Shown piece by piece: positions 23,769 to 32,592 of a stretch of 39,935 bases of DNA (its first letter is position 1; every line of letters starts with the position of its first letter). Position numbers and translations under genes: made by a program. The stretch spans positions 1 to 39,935 of the forward strand of contig NZ_JAIQLH010000076.1 of the NCBI RefSeq assembly GCF_020037025.1, read 5' to 3'. This DNA is from Streptomyces huiliensis. GTDB taxonomy: Bacteria; Actinomycetota; Actinomycetes; Streptomycetales; Streptomycetaceae. Under the pieces are notes generated by a model, which did not search any database, was not told the origin of the DNA, and saw only the letters and a list, made by a program, of their open reading frames with translations.

Positions 23769-24980
23769 TCACTTGCCCGGCACGCGGATGATCAGGGCGT
23801 CGCCCTGGCCGCCGCCGCCGCACAGCGCCGCCGCGCCCGTCCCGCCGCCCCGCCGGCGCAGCTCCAGGGCGAGGTGGAGGACCGTCCGGGCGCCCGACAT
23901 GCCGATGGGGTGGCCCAGTGCGATGGCGCCGCCGTTGACGTTCACCTTTTCCGGCGATACCCCCAGATCCTTGATTGACTGCACAAGAACCGCCGCGAAA
24001 GCCTCATTGATCTCGATCAGGTCCAGATCGTCGACCGTCAGCCCCTCCTTGGAGAGGGCGTGCAGGATCGCGTTGGACGGCTGGGAGTGCAGCGAGTTGT
24101 CCGGGCCGGCCACGTTGCCGTGGGCGCCGATCTCGGCGATCCACTCCAGGCCCAGTTCCTCGGCCTTGGCCTTGCTCATCACGACCACGGCCGCGGCGCC
24201 GTCGGAGATCTGCGAGGAGGTGCCGGCGGTGATGGTGCCGTCCTTGCTGAACGAGGGCTTCAGCTTGCCCAGCACCTCGACGGTGGTGTCCCCGCGGACG
24301 CCCTCGTCCTTGCTGAAGACCACCGGCTCGCCCTTGCGCTGCGGCACCGCGACCGGGGTGATCTCGGCGTCGAACAGGCCGTTCTTCTGGGCGGCGGCGG
24401 CGCGCTGGTGGGAGCGGGCGCCGATCTCGTCCTGCGCGGCGCGGCCGATGCCCAGCCGGGTGTTGTGCTTCTCGGTCGACTCGCCCATGGCGATGGCCTC
24501 GAACGGGTCGGTGAGCCCGTCGTGTGCCATGGAGTCGAGCATCTCGATCGCGCCGTACTTGTAGCCCTCGCGGGACTTGGGCAGCAGGTGCGGGGCGTTG
24601 GTCATCGACTCCTGGCCGCCCGCGACGACGATCTCGAACTCGCCCGCGCGGATGAGCTGGTCGGCCAGCGCGATCGCGTCGAGGCCGGACAGGCACACCT
24701 TGTTGACGGTCAGTGCGGGGACGTTCATCGGGATGCCGCCGTGCACGGCCGCCTGGCGGGCGGGGATCTGCCCGGCGCCGGCCTGCAGCACCTGACCCAT
24801 GATCACGTACTGCACCTGGTCACCGCCGATGCCGGCCCGGTCGAGTGCGGCCTTGATGGCGAAACCGCCCAGTTCGGCCGCGGAGAAGGAGCGCAGGGAG
24901 CCGAGGAGGCGGCCCATGGGCGTCCGGGCGCCCGCGACGATCACGGAGGTGGGGGCGGTCGAACCGTTCGTACCAGACAT
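23769..24980 (-). CDS. Acetyl-CoA C-acetyltransferase (thiolase)
   Basis: The 403-aa product catalyses acetoacetyl-CoA formation or cleavage. The nucleophilic C96 is in [11 protein letters not shown]; the catalytic histidine is in [16 protein letters not shown]; the second cysteine is in [11 protein letters not shown]. The NEAFA motif is present. It is a normal length for a biosynthetic thiolase. AAGGAG precedes the ATG at 24980. The pairing with meaB, and a divergent methylmalonyl-CoA epimerase, ties it to acyl-CoA metabolism. Confidence 0.94.
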   Translation of the reverse strand: MSGTNGSTAPTSVIVAGARTPMGRLLGSLRSFSAAELGGFAIKAALDRAGIGGDQVQYVIMGQVLQAGAGQIPARQAAVHGGIPMNVPALTVNKVCLSGLDAIALADQLIRAGEFEIVVAGGQESMTNAPHLLPKSREGYKYGAIEMLDSMAHDGLTDPFEAIAMGESTEKHNTRLGIGRAAQDEIGARSHQRAAAAQKNGLFDAEITPVAVPQRKGEPVVFSKDEGVRGDTTVEVLGKLKPSFSKDGTITAGTSSQISDGAAAVVVMSKAKAEELGLEWIAEIGAHGNVAGPDNSLHSQPSNAILHALSKEGLTVDDLDLIEINEAFAAVLVQSIKDLGVSPEKVNVNGGAIALGHPIGMSGARTVLHLALELRRRGGGTGAAALCGGGGQGDALIIRVPGK

Positions 24981-25026
24981 GGACGGTGCTCCTTCGGCGG
25001 AGGCGGTTAACGGTGGTTCTCGTCAA

Positions 25027-25042
25027 TGTACTGAGCGGTACA
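25027..25042. promoter_or_regulatory. Inverted repeat TGTAC-N6-GTACA
   Basis: TGTAC and GTACA flank a 6-bp centre, 47 bp upstream of the thiolase ATG and 76 bp upstream of the epimerase ATG. It is a possible shared operator for the divergent pair. Confidence 0.4.
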
Positions 25043-25117
25043 CCGGTCGGTCATCGGGCGGCGGGTGTGATCGCGCGCACGTTGCGTAACCGCTCCGCGC
25101 GGCGGTGCACTGGACCC

Positions 25118-25558
25118 ATGCTGACGCGCATCGACCACATCGGGATCGCCTGCTCCGACCTCGACGCCACCGTCGAGTTCTACCGTGCCACGTACGGCTT
25201 CGAGGTGTTCCACACGGAGGTCAACGAGGAACAGGGCGTACGCGAGGCCATGCTGAAGATCAATGAGACGTCGGACGGCGGCGCCTCCTACCTCCAGCTC
25301 CTGGAGCCGATCCGGGAGGACTCCCCCGTCGGCAAGTGGCTGGCGAAGAACGGCGAGGGCGTGCACCACATCGCGTTCGGCACGGCCGACGTGGACGCCG
25401 ACGCGGCGGCCGTGCGGGACAAGGGCGTCCGCGTCCTCTACGACGCCCCGCGCACGGGTTCCATGGGCTCCCGCATCACCTTCCTGCACCCCAAGGACTG
25501 CCACGGCGTGCTGACGGAACTGGTCACCTCGGCGCCCCGCCCGGACGAGGAGCACTGA
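25118..25558 (+). CDS. mce: Methylmalonyl-CoA epimerase
   Basis: The product has 146 aa, a vicinal-oxygen-chelate fold with two beta-alpha-beta modules. Likely metal ligands are H7 (RIDHIGIA), Q60 (SYLQLL), H84 (GVHHIAFG) and E134 (VLTELV). It interconverts (2R)- and (2S)-methylmalonyl-CoA. ATG at 25118 was chosen because MLTRIDHIGIA is the family start; the longer open frame has no support. The ribosome site is weak. scy follows 170 bp downstream, an arrangement I recall from S. coelicolor. Confidence 0.92.
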   Translation: MLTRIDHIGIACSDLDATVEFYRATYGFEVFHTEVNEEQGVREAMLKINETSDGGASYLQLLEPIREDSPVGKWLAKNGEGVHHIAFGTADVDADAAAVRDKGVRVLYDAPRTGSMGSRITFLHPKDCHGVLTELVTSAPRPDEEH

Positions 25559-25728
25559 CCCACACCTGCCCCGGCCGGTAGAGTGCAGGTTCGGCCGGGG
25601 TACGGGTGGGGCCCGGCCCAGGCTGTGCCGATGATCTGACACCATTTCTTCGGAAGGGCGGGCTCCGGGTTCCACCACCACGCACGGGGCCGGCCACCGA
25701 CGCGACCAGGGGACGGATGGACCGCGCA

Positions 25729-28700
25729 GTGCGGGGCTACGAGCGCCAGGACAGCCAGCGGGCTGAAACCGACCACCTCTCGCAATTCGAGGCCGAGATG
25801 GAGCGGCTGAAGAAGGAGCGGGAGAAGGCGGTCCAGCACGCCGACGACCTCGGCTACCAGGTCGAGGTGTTGCGCGCCAAGCTGCACGAGGCGCGGCGCA
25901 CCCTCGCGCACCGTCCCGCCTATGACGCGGCCGGACTCGACTACCAGGCCGAACAGCTGCTGCGCAACGCGCAGATCCAGGCCGACCAGCTGCGCGCGGA
26001 CGCCGAGCGCGAGCTGCGCGAGGCGCGCGCCCAGACGCAGCGGCTGCTCCAGGAGCACGCCGAGCGGCAGGCCCGCATGGAGGCCGAGCTGCACGCCGAG
26101 GCGGTCGCCCGCCGGCAGCGGCTGGACGAGGAGCTCAACGAGCGCCGGTCGACGGTCGAGTCGCACGTCAACGAGAACGTGGCCTGGGCCGAGCAGCTGC
26201 GCGCCCGTACCGACGCGCAGGCCCGCCGGCTCCTGGAGGAGTCCCGGGCCGAGGCCGAGCAGGCGCTGAGCACCGCGCGGGCCGAGGCCGCGCGCCTCAC
26301 CGAGCAGGCGCGCGCCCGGCTGGGCGCCGCCGCCGAGGAGGCCCGCGCCGAAGCCGAAGCGATCCTGCGCCGGGCGCGCACGGACGCCGAGCGGCTGCTG
26401 ACCGCCGCCTCCCAGCAGGCCCAGGAGGCCACCGACCACGCCGAGCGGCTGCGTACCGAGGCCGGCGGCGAGGCCGAGCAGGCCAGGACGGCCGCCGCCG
26501 AGCTGACCCGGACCGCCGAGGAGCGGATGCGGGAGGCCGAGACGGCGCTGCGCGAGGCACGGGCCGAGGCCGAGAAGGTCGTCGCCGAGGCCGCGCAGGC
26601 CGCGCAGGCGCGGCTGTCCGAGGCCGAGAGCGACAACGAGCAGCGCACCCGGGCCGCGCGCGCCGAGATCACCCGGCTGGTCGCCGAGGCCACCAAGGAG
26701 GCCGAGGCGCTGCGGGCCGAGGCCCAGCAGCTGCGCGACGACGCGGCGGCGGAGGCCGAGCGGCTGCTCGCCGAGACGGCGGACAAGGCGCGCAGCGCCG
26801 CCGCCGAGGACTCGGCCGCCCAGCTGGCCAAGGCCGCGCGGACGGCCGAGGAGATGCTGTCCAAGGCGTCCGAGGACGCCCGGGCCGCCACCAAGGCCGC
26901 GGCGGAGGAGGCCGAGCGCATCCGCAAGGAGGCGGAGGCCGAGGCCGAGCGGCTGCGGGCGCAGGCCGAGGAGTCGGCCGAGCAGCTCAAGGGCGCCGCG
27001 AAGGACGACACCAAGGAGTACCGCGCCAAGACCGTCGAGCTCCAGGAGGAGGCGCGGCGGCTGCGCGGCGAGGCCGAGCAGCTGCGCGCGGACGCCGTCG
27101 CCGAGGCCGAGAAGGTCCGCGCCGAGGCGCGCCGCGAGGCGCTCCAGCAGATCGAGGAGGCGGCGAAGACCGCCGAGGAGCTGCTGGCCAAGGCGAAGAG
27201 CGACGCGGCGGAGACGCGGTCCGCGGCGACGGCCGAGGGCGAGCGGGTGCGGGCCGAGGCGGCCGAGCGCGCCGCCGGGCTGCGCAAGCAGGCCGAGGAG
27301 GCGCTGGAGCGCGCCCGGGCCGAGGCCGAGGAGATGGCCGAGGAGGCCGAGGACCACGCCGAGCGCACCCGCACCGAGGCGGCCGAGGCGGCGGAGAAGC
27401 TGCGCGCGGAGGCCGAGAAGGCCGCCGAGGCGCTGCGCGAGGACGCCGCCGAGGAGCTGACCCGGCTGCGGACCGAGGCCGAGGAGCGGGTCGAGGCCGC
27501 CGAGACGGCGCTGCGCGAGGCCCGTACGGAGGCCGAGCGGCTGCGCAAGGAGGCCGCGGAGGAGACCGAGCGGCAGCGGACCGAGGCCGCGGAGCGGGCC
27601 CGGGCGGTGCGGGCGCAGGCCGAGGAGGACGCCGAGCGGCAGCGCGCGGAGGCCGCCGAGGAGGCCGCCGCGGCCCGTGCCGAGGGCGAGGAGACGGCGT
27701 CGCGGCTGCGCGCCGAGGCGGCCGAGGAGGCCGAGCGGCTGCGGTCGGAGGCCCAGGAGGCCGCCGACCGGATCCGGTCCGAGGCCAACGCGGCGGCGGA
27801 GCGGACGGCGGCGGAGGCCGCCGAGGAGCTGGCCGCCGCCCAGGAGGAGGCCGCCCGGCGTCGCCGCGAGGCGGAGGAGACGCTCGGCGACGCCCGGACC
27901 GAGGCGCAGGCGGAGCGCGAGGCGGCGCGCGAGCAGAGCGAGGAGCTGCTGGCCTCGGCGCGCAAGCGGGTCGCGGAGGCGCAGGAGGAGGCCCGGCGCC
28001 TGGTCGAGGAGGCCGAGCAGCGGGCGGCGGAGCTGGTGTCCGCCGCCGAGCAGACGGCCCAGCAGGTGCGGGAGTCCGTCGCGGGCCTGCACGAGCAGGC
28101 CGAGGAGGAGATCGCCGGGCTGCGGTCGGCCGCCGAGCACAGCGCCGAGCGGACGGTCACCGAGGCGCAGGAGGAGGCGGACCGGGTCCGCTCCGAGGCG
28201 TACGCGGAGCGCGAGAGCGCCCGCGAGGACGCGGTGCGGATCCGCGCCGAGGCCCAGTCGGCCTCGGAGGCGGCCCGCGAGCTGGCCGAGCGCACGGTCG
28301 AGGAGGCGATCGCCGAGGGCGAGCGCGTCGAGGCCGAGGCGGCGCGGGTGCTGGAGGAGGCCCGCGAGGCGGCCAACAAGCGCCGGTCGGACGCCGCCGA
28401 GCAGGCGGACGCGCTGATCGCGGAGGCCACGAGCGAAGCCGAGCGGCTGCGCGCGGACGCCGGCCGGGTGCTGGACGAGGCCGAGGAGGCCGCCGAGGCG
28501 GAGCGCGCCCAGGCGGCGGCCGACGCGGAGGCGCTGCGGGCCGAGGCCCGGCGCGTCATGGACGAGGCGCGGGACGCGGCCGACGCCCACCGGGTGGAGG
28601 CGGCGCAGCAGGCCGACGAGCTGGTCGCGAAGGCGACGGCCGAGGCCGAGCGGCTGGTCTCGGACGCGTCGGCGAAGGCGCAGCAGATGCGCACCGACGC

Positions 28701-30201
28701 GTCGGACGCGCTGGCGTCGGCCGAGCAGGACGCGGCGCGCGCCCGGGCCGAGGCCCGCGAGGACGCGAACAAGATGCGGGCGGACGGCCGTGCGGAGGCC
28801 GAACGCATCGTCAACGAGGCGGCGGAGCTGACCTCTTCGGCGCAGGACGACGCCGACCGCATCCTGGACGAGGCGCGCGCGGCGGCCGACAAGCGCCGCT
28901 CGGAGGCCGCGCGGCAGGCGGACGAGCTGGTCGCCGAGGCGACGAGCGAGGCCGAGCGGATGGCCGCCGAGGCGGCGCGCATGGCCGAGGAGGCCCGCGA
29001 GGCGGCGGAGGCGCACCGCGCGGAGACCGCGGCGGAGGCCGAGCGGACGCTGGCGGACGCCCAGGCCGAGGCCGAGCGGGTGCGGGCCGACGCGGCGGCG
29101 GCGCTGGAGCAGGCACGTCAGGAGGCCGCCGAGACGGCGGACGAGGCGCGCGAGGACGCGGCGCGGCGGCGTACCGAGGCCGCGCGGCAGGCCGACGAGC
29201 TGGTCGCCGAGGCGACGGCCGAGGCCGAGCGGATGGCCGCCGAGGCGCAGGCGGCCCTGGCCGCGGCCCAGGAGAACGCCAACAGCACGCGCGCGGACTC
29301 GGCGAAGCTGAAGGCCGACGCGGTGCTGGAGGCCGAGCGGCTGCGCGCGGAGGCGCGCGAGGAGGCCGACCGGACGGTCGACGAGGCGCGGGACGCGGCG
29401 GCCCGGCGGCGTACCGAGGCCGCCGAGCAGGCGGACGCGCTGATCGCCAAGGCCCGGGAGGAGGCGGTGAAGACCGCCGCCGCGGCCGAGGAGCAGGCGG
29501 ACACCATGGTCGGCGTCGCCCGCCGGGAGGCGGAGCGGATCGTCGCGGAGGCCACCGGCGAGGGCAACGCGCTGGTGGAGCAGGCCCGTACGGACGCCGA
29601 CACCCTGCTGGCCGAGGCCCGCGGGGACGCGACCGCCATAAGGGAGCGCACGGACGAGCTGCGGGCGCGCATCGAGGCCGAGGTCGAGGAGCTGCACGAC
29701 CGGGCGCGGCGGGAGGCCGCGGAGGCCATGCAGTCGGCCGGCGAGCGCTGCGACAAGCTCGTCGCCGCCGCCACCGAGCAGTTGGCGGAGGCCGAGGCGA
29801 AGGCGAAGCAGCTGGTGTCCGACGCCGGCGGCGAGGCGAACAAGGTCCGGGTCGCCGCGGTGAAGAAGGCCGAGGGCCTGCTGAAGGAGGCGGAGCAGAA
29901 GAAGGCCGCCGCCGTGCGGGAGGCCGAGCGGCTGCACAGCGAGGCCGTACGCGAGGCGCAGCGCCTGCGCACCGAGGCGGAGCAGGAGGCTCAGCGCCTG
30001 GTCGAGGGCGGCCGGACGGAGTTGGAGGCGCTGGTTCGGCGCCGCAAGGACATCAACGCGGAGATTTCCCGTGTCCAGGACGTGTTGGAGGCGTTGGAAT
30101 CATTTGAGTCCCCCGGGGCAAGCGGCTCCAAGGAGGGCGGGGTGAAGGCGACGGCGGGAGCCGGCGCTACTCGTTCGGGTGGCAAGCAGAGTCAGAAGTA
30201 A
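25729..30201 (+). CDS. scy: Scy polarity/scaffold coiled-coil protein
   Basis: The product is 1490 aa from GTG at 25729 (ATG at 25717 would add four). RGYERQDSQRAETDHLSQFEAEMERLK matches the known Scy start. After about 60 residues of ordinary heptad coiled coil, nearly the whole chain is Ala/Glu/Arg coiled coil with hendecad-based repeats. Scy gathers DivIVA and other partners at hyphal tips. It is longer than the S. coelicolor protein (1326 aa as I recall). Five copies of a QADxLxAxA motif near the C-terminus are spaced by 69, 102, 91 and 80 residues. The end (RRRKDINAEISRVQDVLEAL) resembles the end of FilP. Confidence 0.93.
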   Translation: MRGYERQDSQRAETDHLSQFEAEMERLKKEREKAVQHADDLGYQVEVLRAKLHEARRTLAHRPAYDAAGLDYQAEQLLRNAQIQADQLRADAERELREARAQTQRLLQEHAERQARMEAELHAEAVARRQRLDEELNERRSTVESHVNENVAWAEQLRARTDAQARRLLEESRAEAEQALSTARAEAARLTEQARARLGAAAEEARAEAEAILRRARTDAERLLTAASQQAQEATDHAERLRTEAGGEAEQARTAAAELTRTAEERMREAETALREARAEAEKVVAEAAQAAQARLSEAESDNEQRTRAARAEITRLVAEATKEAEALRAEAQQLRDDAAAEAERLLAETADKARSAAAEDSAAQLAKAARTAEEMLSKASEDARAATKAAAEEAERIRKEAEAEAERLRAQAEESAEQLKGAAKDDTKEYRAKTVELQEEARRLRGEAEQLRADAVAEAEKVRAEARREALQQIEEAAKTAEELLAKAKSDAAETRSAATAEGERVRAEAAERAAGLRKQAEEALERARAEAEEMAEEAEDHAERTRTEAAEAAEKLRAEAEKAAEALREDAAEELTRLRTEAEERVEAAETALREARTEAERLRKEAAEETERQRTEAAERARAVRAQAEEDAERQRAEAAEEAAAARAEGEETASRLRAEAAEEAERLRSEAQEAADRIRSEANAAAERTAAEAAEELAAAQEEAARRRREAEETLGDARTEAQAEREAAREQSEELLASARKRVAEAQEEARRLVEEAEQRAAELVSAAEQTAQQVRESVAGLHEQAEEEIAGLRSAAEHSAERTVTEAQEEADRVRSEAYAERESAREDAVRIRAEAQSASEAARELAERTVEEAIAEGERVEAEAARVLEEAREAANKRRSDAAEQADALIAEATSEAERLRADAGRVLDEAEEAAEAERAQAAADAEALRAEARRVMDEARDAADAHRVEAAQQADELVAKATAEAERLVSDASAKAQQMRTDASDALASAEQDAARARAEAREDANKMRADGRAEAERIVNEAAELTSSAQDDADRILDEARAAADKRRSEAARQADELVAEATSEAERMAAEAARMAEEAREAAEAHRAETAAEAERTLADAQAEAERVRADAAAALEQARQEAAETADEAREDAARRRTEAARQADELVAEATAEAERMAAEAQAALAAAQENANSTRADSAKLKADAVLEAERLRAEAREEADRTVDEARDAAARRRTEAAEQADALIAKAREEAVKTAAAAEEQADTMVGVARREAERIVAEATGEGNALVEQARTDADTLLAEARGDATAIRERTDELRARIEAEVEELHDRARREAAEAMQSAGERCDKLVAAATEQLAEAEAKAKQLVSDAGGEANKVRVAAVKKAEGLLKEAEQKKAAAVREAERLHSEAVREAQRLRTEAEQEAQRLVEGGRTELEALVRRRKDINAEISRVQDVLEALESFESPGASGSKEGGVKATAGAGATRSGGKQSQK
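28402..29457 (+). repeat. Hendecad-phased repeats in scy
   Basis: Q codons of the QADxLxAxA motif are at 28402, 28609, 28915, 29188 and 29428. The copies at 28915 and 29188 share about 70 nearly identical bases, a sign of recent internal duplication or conversion. Confidence 0.85.
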
Positions 30202-30326
30202 GCCACTCATTCGAGGGGAACAATTCCCCAATCCGCCAACCGAGTACGAGGATCTGCTCCATGCGACGCCGCTCACCGCCCTAGGATTCCCTTATCACCT
30301 CACCGGTCTCTTTCGACAGGAACCCC
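30202..30326 (+). promoter_or_regulatory. scy-filP gap with filP promoter candidate
   Basis: GGGGAA/TTCCCC (30215-30229) is a small hairpin after scy. TAGGAT at 30282-30287 is a good -10 box 39 nt before the filP ATG; no strong -35 is seen. Confidence 0.4.
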
Positions 30327-31265
30327 ATGAGCGACACTTCCTCCCCCTTCGGCTTCGAGCTCGTGCGGCGTGGATACGACCGCGGCCAGGTGGACGACCG
30401 CATTACCAAGCTCGTCGCCGACCGTGACAGCGCACTGGCCCGGATCACCTCTCTGGAAAAGCGCATCGAGGAGCTGCACCTCGAGACGCAGAACGCTCAG
30501 GCCCAGATCAATGACGCGGAACCGTCGTACGCGGGGCTCGGGGCGCGGGTCGAGAAGATCCTCCGGCTGGCCGAGGAAGAGGCCAAGGACCTGCGCGAGG
30601 AGGCCCGTCGGGCGGCGGAGCAGCACCGTGAGCTGGCGGAGTCGGCGGCGCAGCAAGTGCGCAACGACGCCGAGGCGTTCGCCTCCGACCGCAAGGCGAA
30701 GGCGGAGGACGAGGGCGCCCGGATCGTCGAGAAGGCCAAGGGGGACGCGGCGACGCTGCGGGCCGAGGCGCAGAAGGACGCGCAGTCCAAGCGCGAGGAG
30801 GCGGACGCCCTCTTCGAGGAGACGCGTGCCAAGGCGGCCCAGGCGGCGGCCGATTTCGAGACCAACCTGGCCAAGCGCCGCGAGCAGTCCGAGCGGGACC
30901 TCGCCTCGCGGCAGGCGAAGGCGGAGAAGCGGCTCGCGGAGATCGAGCACCGCGCGGAGCAGCTGCGGCTGGAGGCCGAGAAGCTGCGGACGGACGCGGA
31001 GCGCCGGGCGCGCCAGACGGTGGAGACCGCGCAGCGCCAGGCCGAGGACATCGTGGCCGACGCCAACGCCAAGGCGGACCGGATCCGCAGCGAGTCCGAG
31101 CGCGAGCTGGCGGCGCTGACCAACCGCCGCGACAGCATCAACGCCCAGCTCACCAACGTCCGCGAGATGCTCGCCACGCTGACCGGCGCCGCGGTGGCCG
31201 CGGCCGGTGTGCCCGGTGACGACGAGCCGATCTCGCGCGGCGTCCCGGCCCAGCAGAGCCGCTGA
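30327..31265 (+). CDS. filP: FilP intermediate-filament-like protein
   Basis: The product has 312 aa. The N-terminus SPFGFELVRRGYDRGQVDDRI resembles the DivIVA-type membrane-targeting start, followed by a short heptad coiled coil, a link around residues 60-75, then a long hendecad-rich coiled coil. The C-terminus LTNRRDSINAQLTNVREMLATL parallels the Scy end. FilP forms networks behind the growing tip and interacts with DivIVA and Scy. It is downstream of scy, with AGGAA before the ATG. Confidence 0.95.
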   Translation: MSDTSSPFGFELVRRGYDRGQVDDRITKLVADRDSALARITSLEKRIEELHLETQNAQAQINDAEPSYAGLGARVEKILRLAEEEAKDLREEARRAAEQHRELAESAAQQVRNDAEAFASDRKAKAEDEGARIVEKAKGDAATLRAEAQKDAQSKREEADALFEETRAKAAQAAADFETNLAKRREQSERDLASRQAKAEKRLAEIEHRAEQLRLEAEKLRTDAERRARQTVETAQRQAEDIVADANAKADRIRSESERELAALTNRRDSINAQLTNVREMLATLTGAAVAAAGVPGDDEPISRGVPAQQSR

Positions 31266-31279
31266 ACCGCGGCGGTTCA
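31263..31279. promoter_or_regulatory. 17-bp perfect palindrome at the filP stop
   Basis: TGAACCGC and GCGGTTCA flank a single G; the first TGA is the filP stop codon. It may fold as a weak terminator, or be a protein-binding site. Confidence 0.45.
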
Positions 31280-31311
31280 CCGGCGGCGAGAGGCGACCGC
31301 GGGACCGCACG

Positions 31312-31356
31312 AGGCCGTACGCAGGCCGTACGGAAGCCGTACGCAGGCCGTTACGG
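31312..31356. repeat. Four tandem 11-12 bp units
   Basis: Units start at 31312, 31323, 31334 and 31345, each built round CCGTACG, itself self-complementary. Confidence 0.8.
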
Positions 31357-31570
31357 CGGGCCGCGGCACGGGAAGTACAGAGCAGCGGCAACAGCAGTAC
31401 CCAGCACCACATTCGTTCGGGGGATCCCGCGCTCAGCGCGTCGTGGCCGTCCGAGGATCCGGCGGCGTCCCACGGCGCGCTGACGTGTCCCGCGCGCCCC
31501 TGCCCCACGCGCAGCGCCCCGCCGCCCCGCGGACAGCGCCCTTCCGGTGGCGAGGCTCCGGCCACGCCCG

Positions 31571-31576
31571 TACCGT
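31571..31576 (+). promoter_or_regulatory. -10 box of ABC module 1, leaderless start
   Basis: TACCGT ends 6 nt before the ATG at 31583; no ribosome site is visible. Confidence 0.45.
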
Positions 31577-31582
31577 GAGTGA

Positions 31583-32590
31583 ATGATCGAGCTGGAGGGT
31601 CTGACCAAGCGCTACGGCGACAAGCTCGCCGTCGATCACCTCACCTGCACCGTGCGCCCCGGAATCGTCACGGGTTTCCTCGGCCCCAACGGCGCGGGCA
31701 AATCGACCACGATGCGCATGATGCTCGACCTCGACAACCCCACCAGTGGCACCGTCCGCATCGACGGCCGGCACTACCGCGAACTGCACGACCCCCTGCG
31801 GACGGTGGGCGCCCTGCTGGACGCCAAGGCGATCCACGGCGGTCGCAGCGCCTACAACCACCTGCTGTGCCTGGCGCAGAGCAACGGCATCCCGCCCGCC
31901 CGCGTGCGCGAGGTACTGGACACGGTGGGCCTGACGTCGGTTGCGCGGAAGCGGGCCAAGGGGTTCTCGCTGGGCATGGGCCAGCGGCTGGGCATCGCCG
32001 CCGCGCTCCTCGGCGACCCGCGCATCCTGATGTTCGACGAACCCGTCAACGGCCTGGACCCGGAAGGCATCCACTGGATCCGGACGCTGATGAAGGGCCT
32101 GGCGGCGCAGGGCCGTACGGTCTTCGTCTCCTCGCACCTGATGAGCGAGATGGCGCTGACCGCCGAGCACCTGATCGTCATCGGCCAGGGCCGGCTGCTC
32201 GCCGACACCTCCATGGCCGACTTCATCGCGCGGAACTCGCGTTCGTTCGTACGGATGCGCTCGCCGGAGCAGGAGCGGCTGCGGGACGTGCTCTCGGGCG
32301 CCGGGATCGCGGCCGCACCGGGCCCGGACGGCGGGCTGGACGTGACCGGCGAGGACGCCGCCCACCTGGGCGAGCTGGCGGCCCGGCACGGGATCACGCT
32401 GCACGAGCTCAGTCCGCAGCGGGCCTCGCTGGAGGAGGCGTTCATGCGACTGACGGCCGAGTCCGTGGAGTACCACGCGCGCGCCGGGGACGGCGCGGAG
32501 CCGCCGGCCGGGGCGCCGGACACACCGGACGCCGGGCGGCCGGCCTGGGGAACGGACTGGCGCGGGGACCGGCGCGGGAAGGAATCCTGA
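31583..32590 (+). CDS. ABC transporter ATPase, module 1
   Basis: The product has 335 aa. Walker A is GPNGAGKST near residues 34-42, signature LGMGQRLGIA, Walker B ILMFDEPVNGLDPEG, and the H-loop SSHLMSE. It belongs to the DRA/BcrA-type exporter ATPases. The region after about 225 is a family-typical C-terminal domain ending in SLEEAFMRLTAESVEY, followed by a 40-residue charged Pro/Gly tail. The permease starts 3 nt after its stop. The substrate is unknown. Confidence 0.92.
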   Translation: MIELEGLTKRYGDKLAVDHLTCTVRPGIVTGFLGPNGAGKSTTMRMMLDLDNPTSGTVRIDGRHYRELHDPLRTVGALLDAKAIHGGRSAYNHLLCLAQSNGIPPARVREVLDTVGLTSVARKRAKGFSLGMGQRLGIAAALLGDPRILMFDEPVNGLDPEGIHWIRTLMKGLAAQGRTVFVSSHLMSEMALTAEHLIVIGQGRLLADTSMADFIARNSRSFVRMRSPEQERLRDVLSGAGIAAAPGPDGGLDVTGEDAAHLGELAARHGITLHELSPQRASLEEAFMRLTAESVEYHARAGDGAEPPAGAPDTPDAGRPAWGTDWRGDRRGKES

Positions 32591-32592
32591 TC

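Larger units (their letters stand above)
31266..31582. other. 317-bp gap with short tandem repeats
   Basis: No gene is seen. It holds the palindrome at the filP stop, four 11-12 bp units of AGGCCGTACGC type (31312-31355), GC-rich sequence and the promoter of the ABC operon. Confidence 0.6.

Noticed and set aside
25438..29937. 1499-codon open frame antisense to scy
   Set aside because: It is a by-product of the GC-rich, Ala/Glu/Arg codons of scy; composition (Leu/Gly/Arg-rich) is that of a shadow frame, with no start signals.
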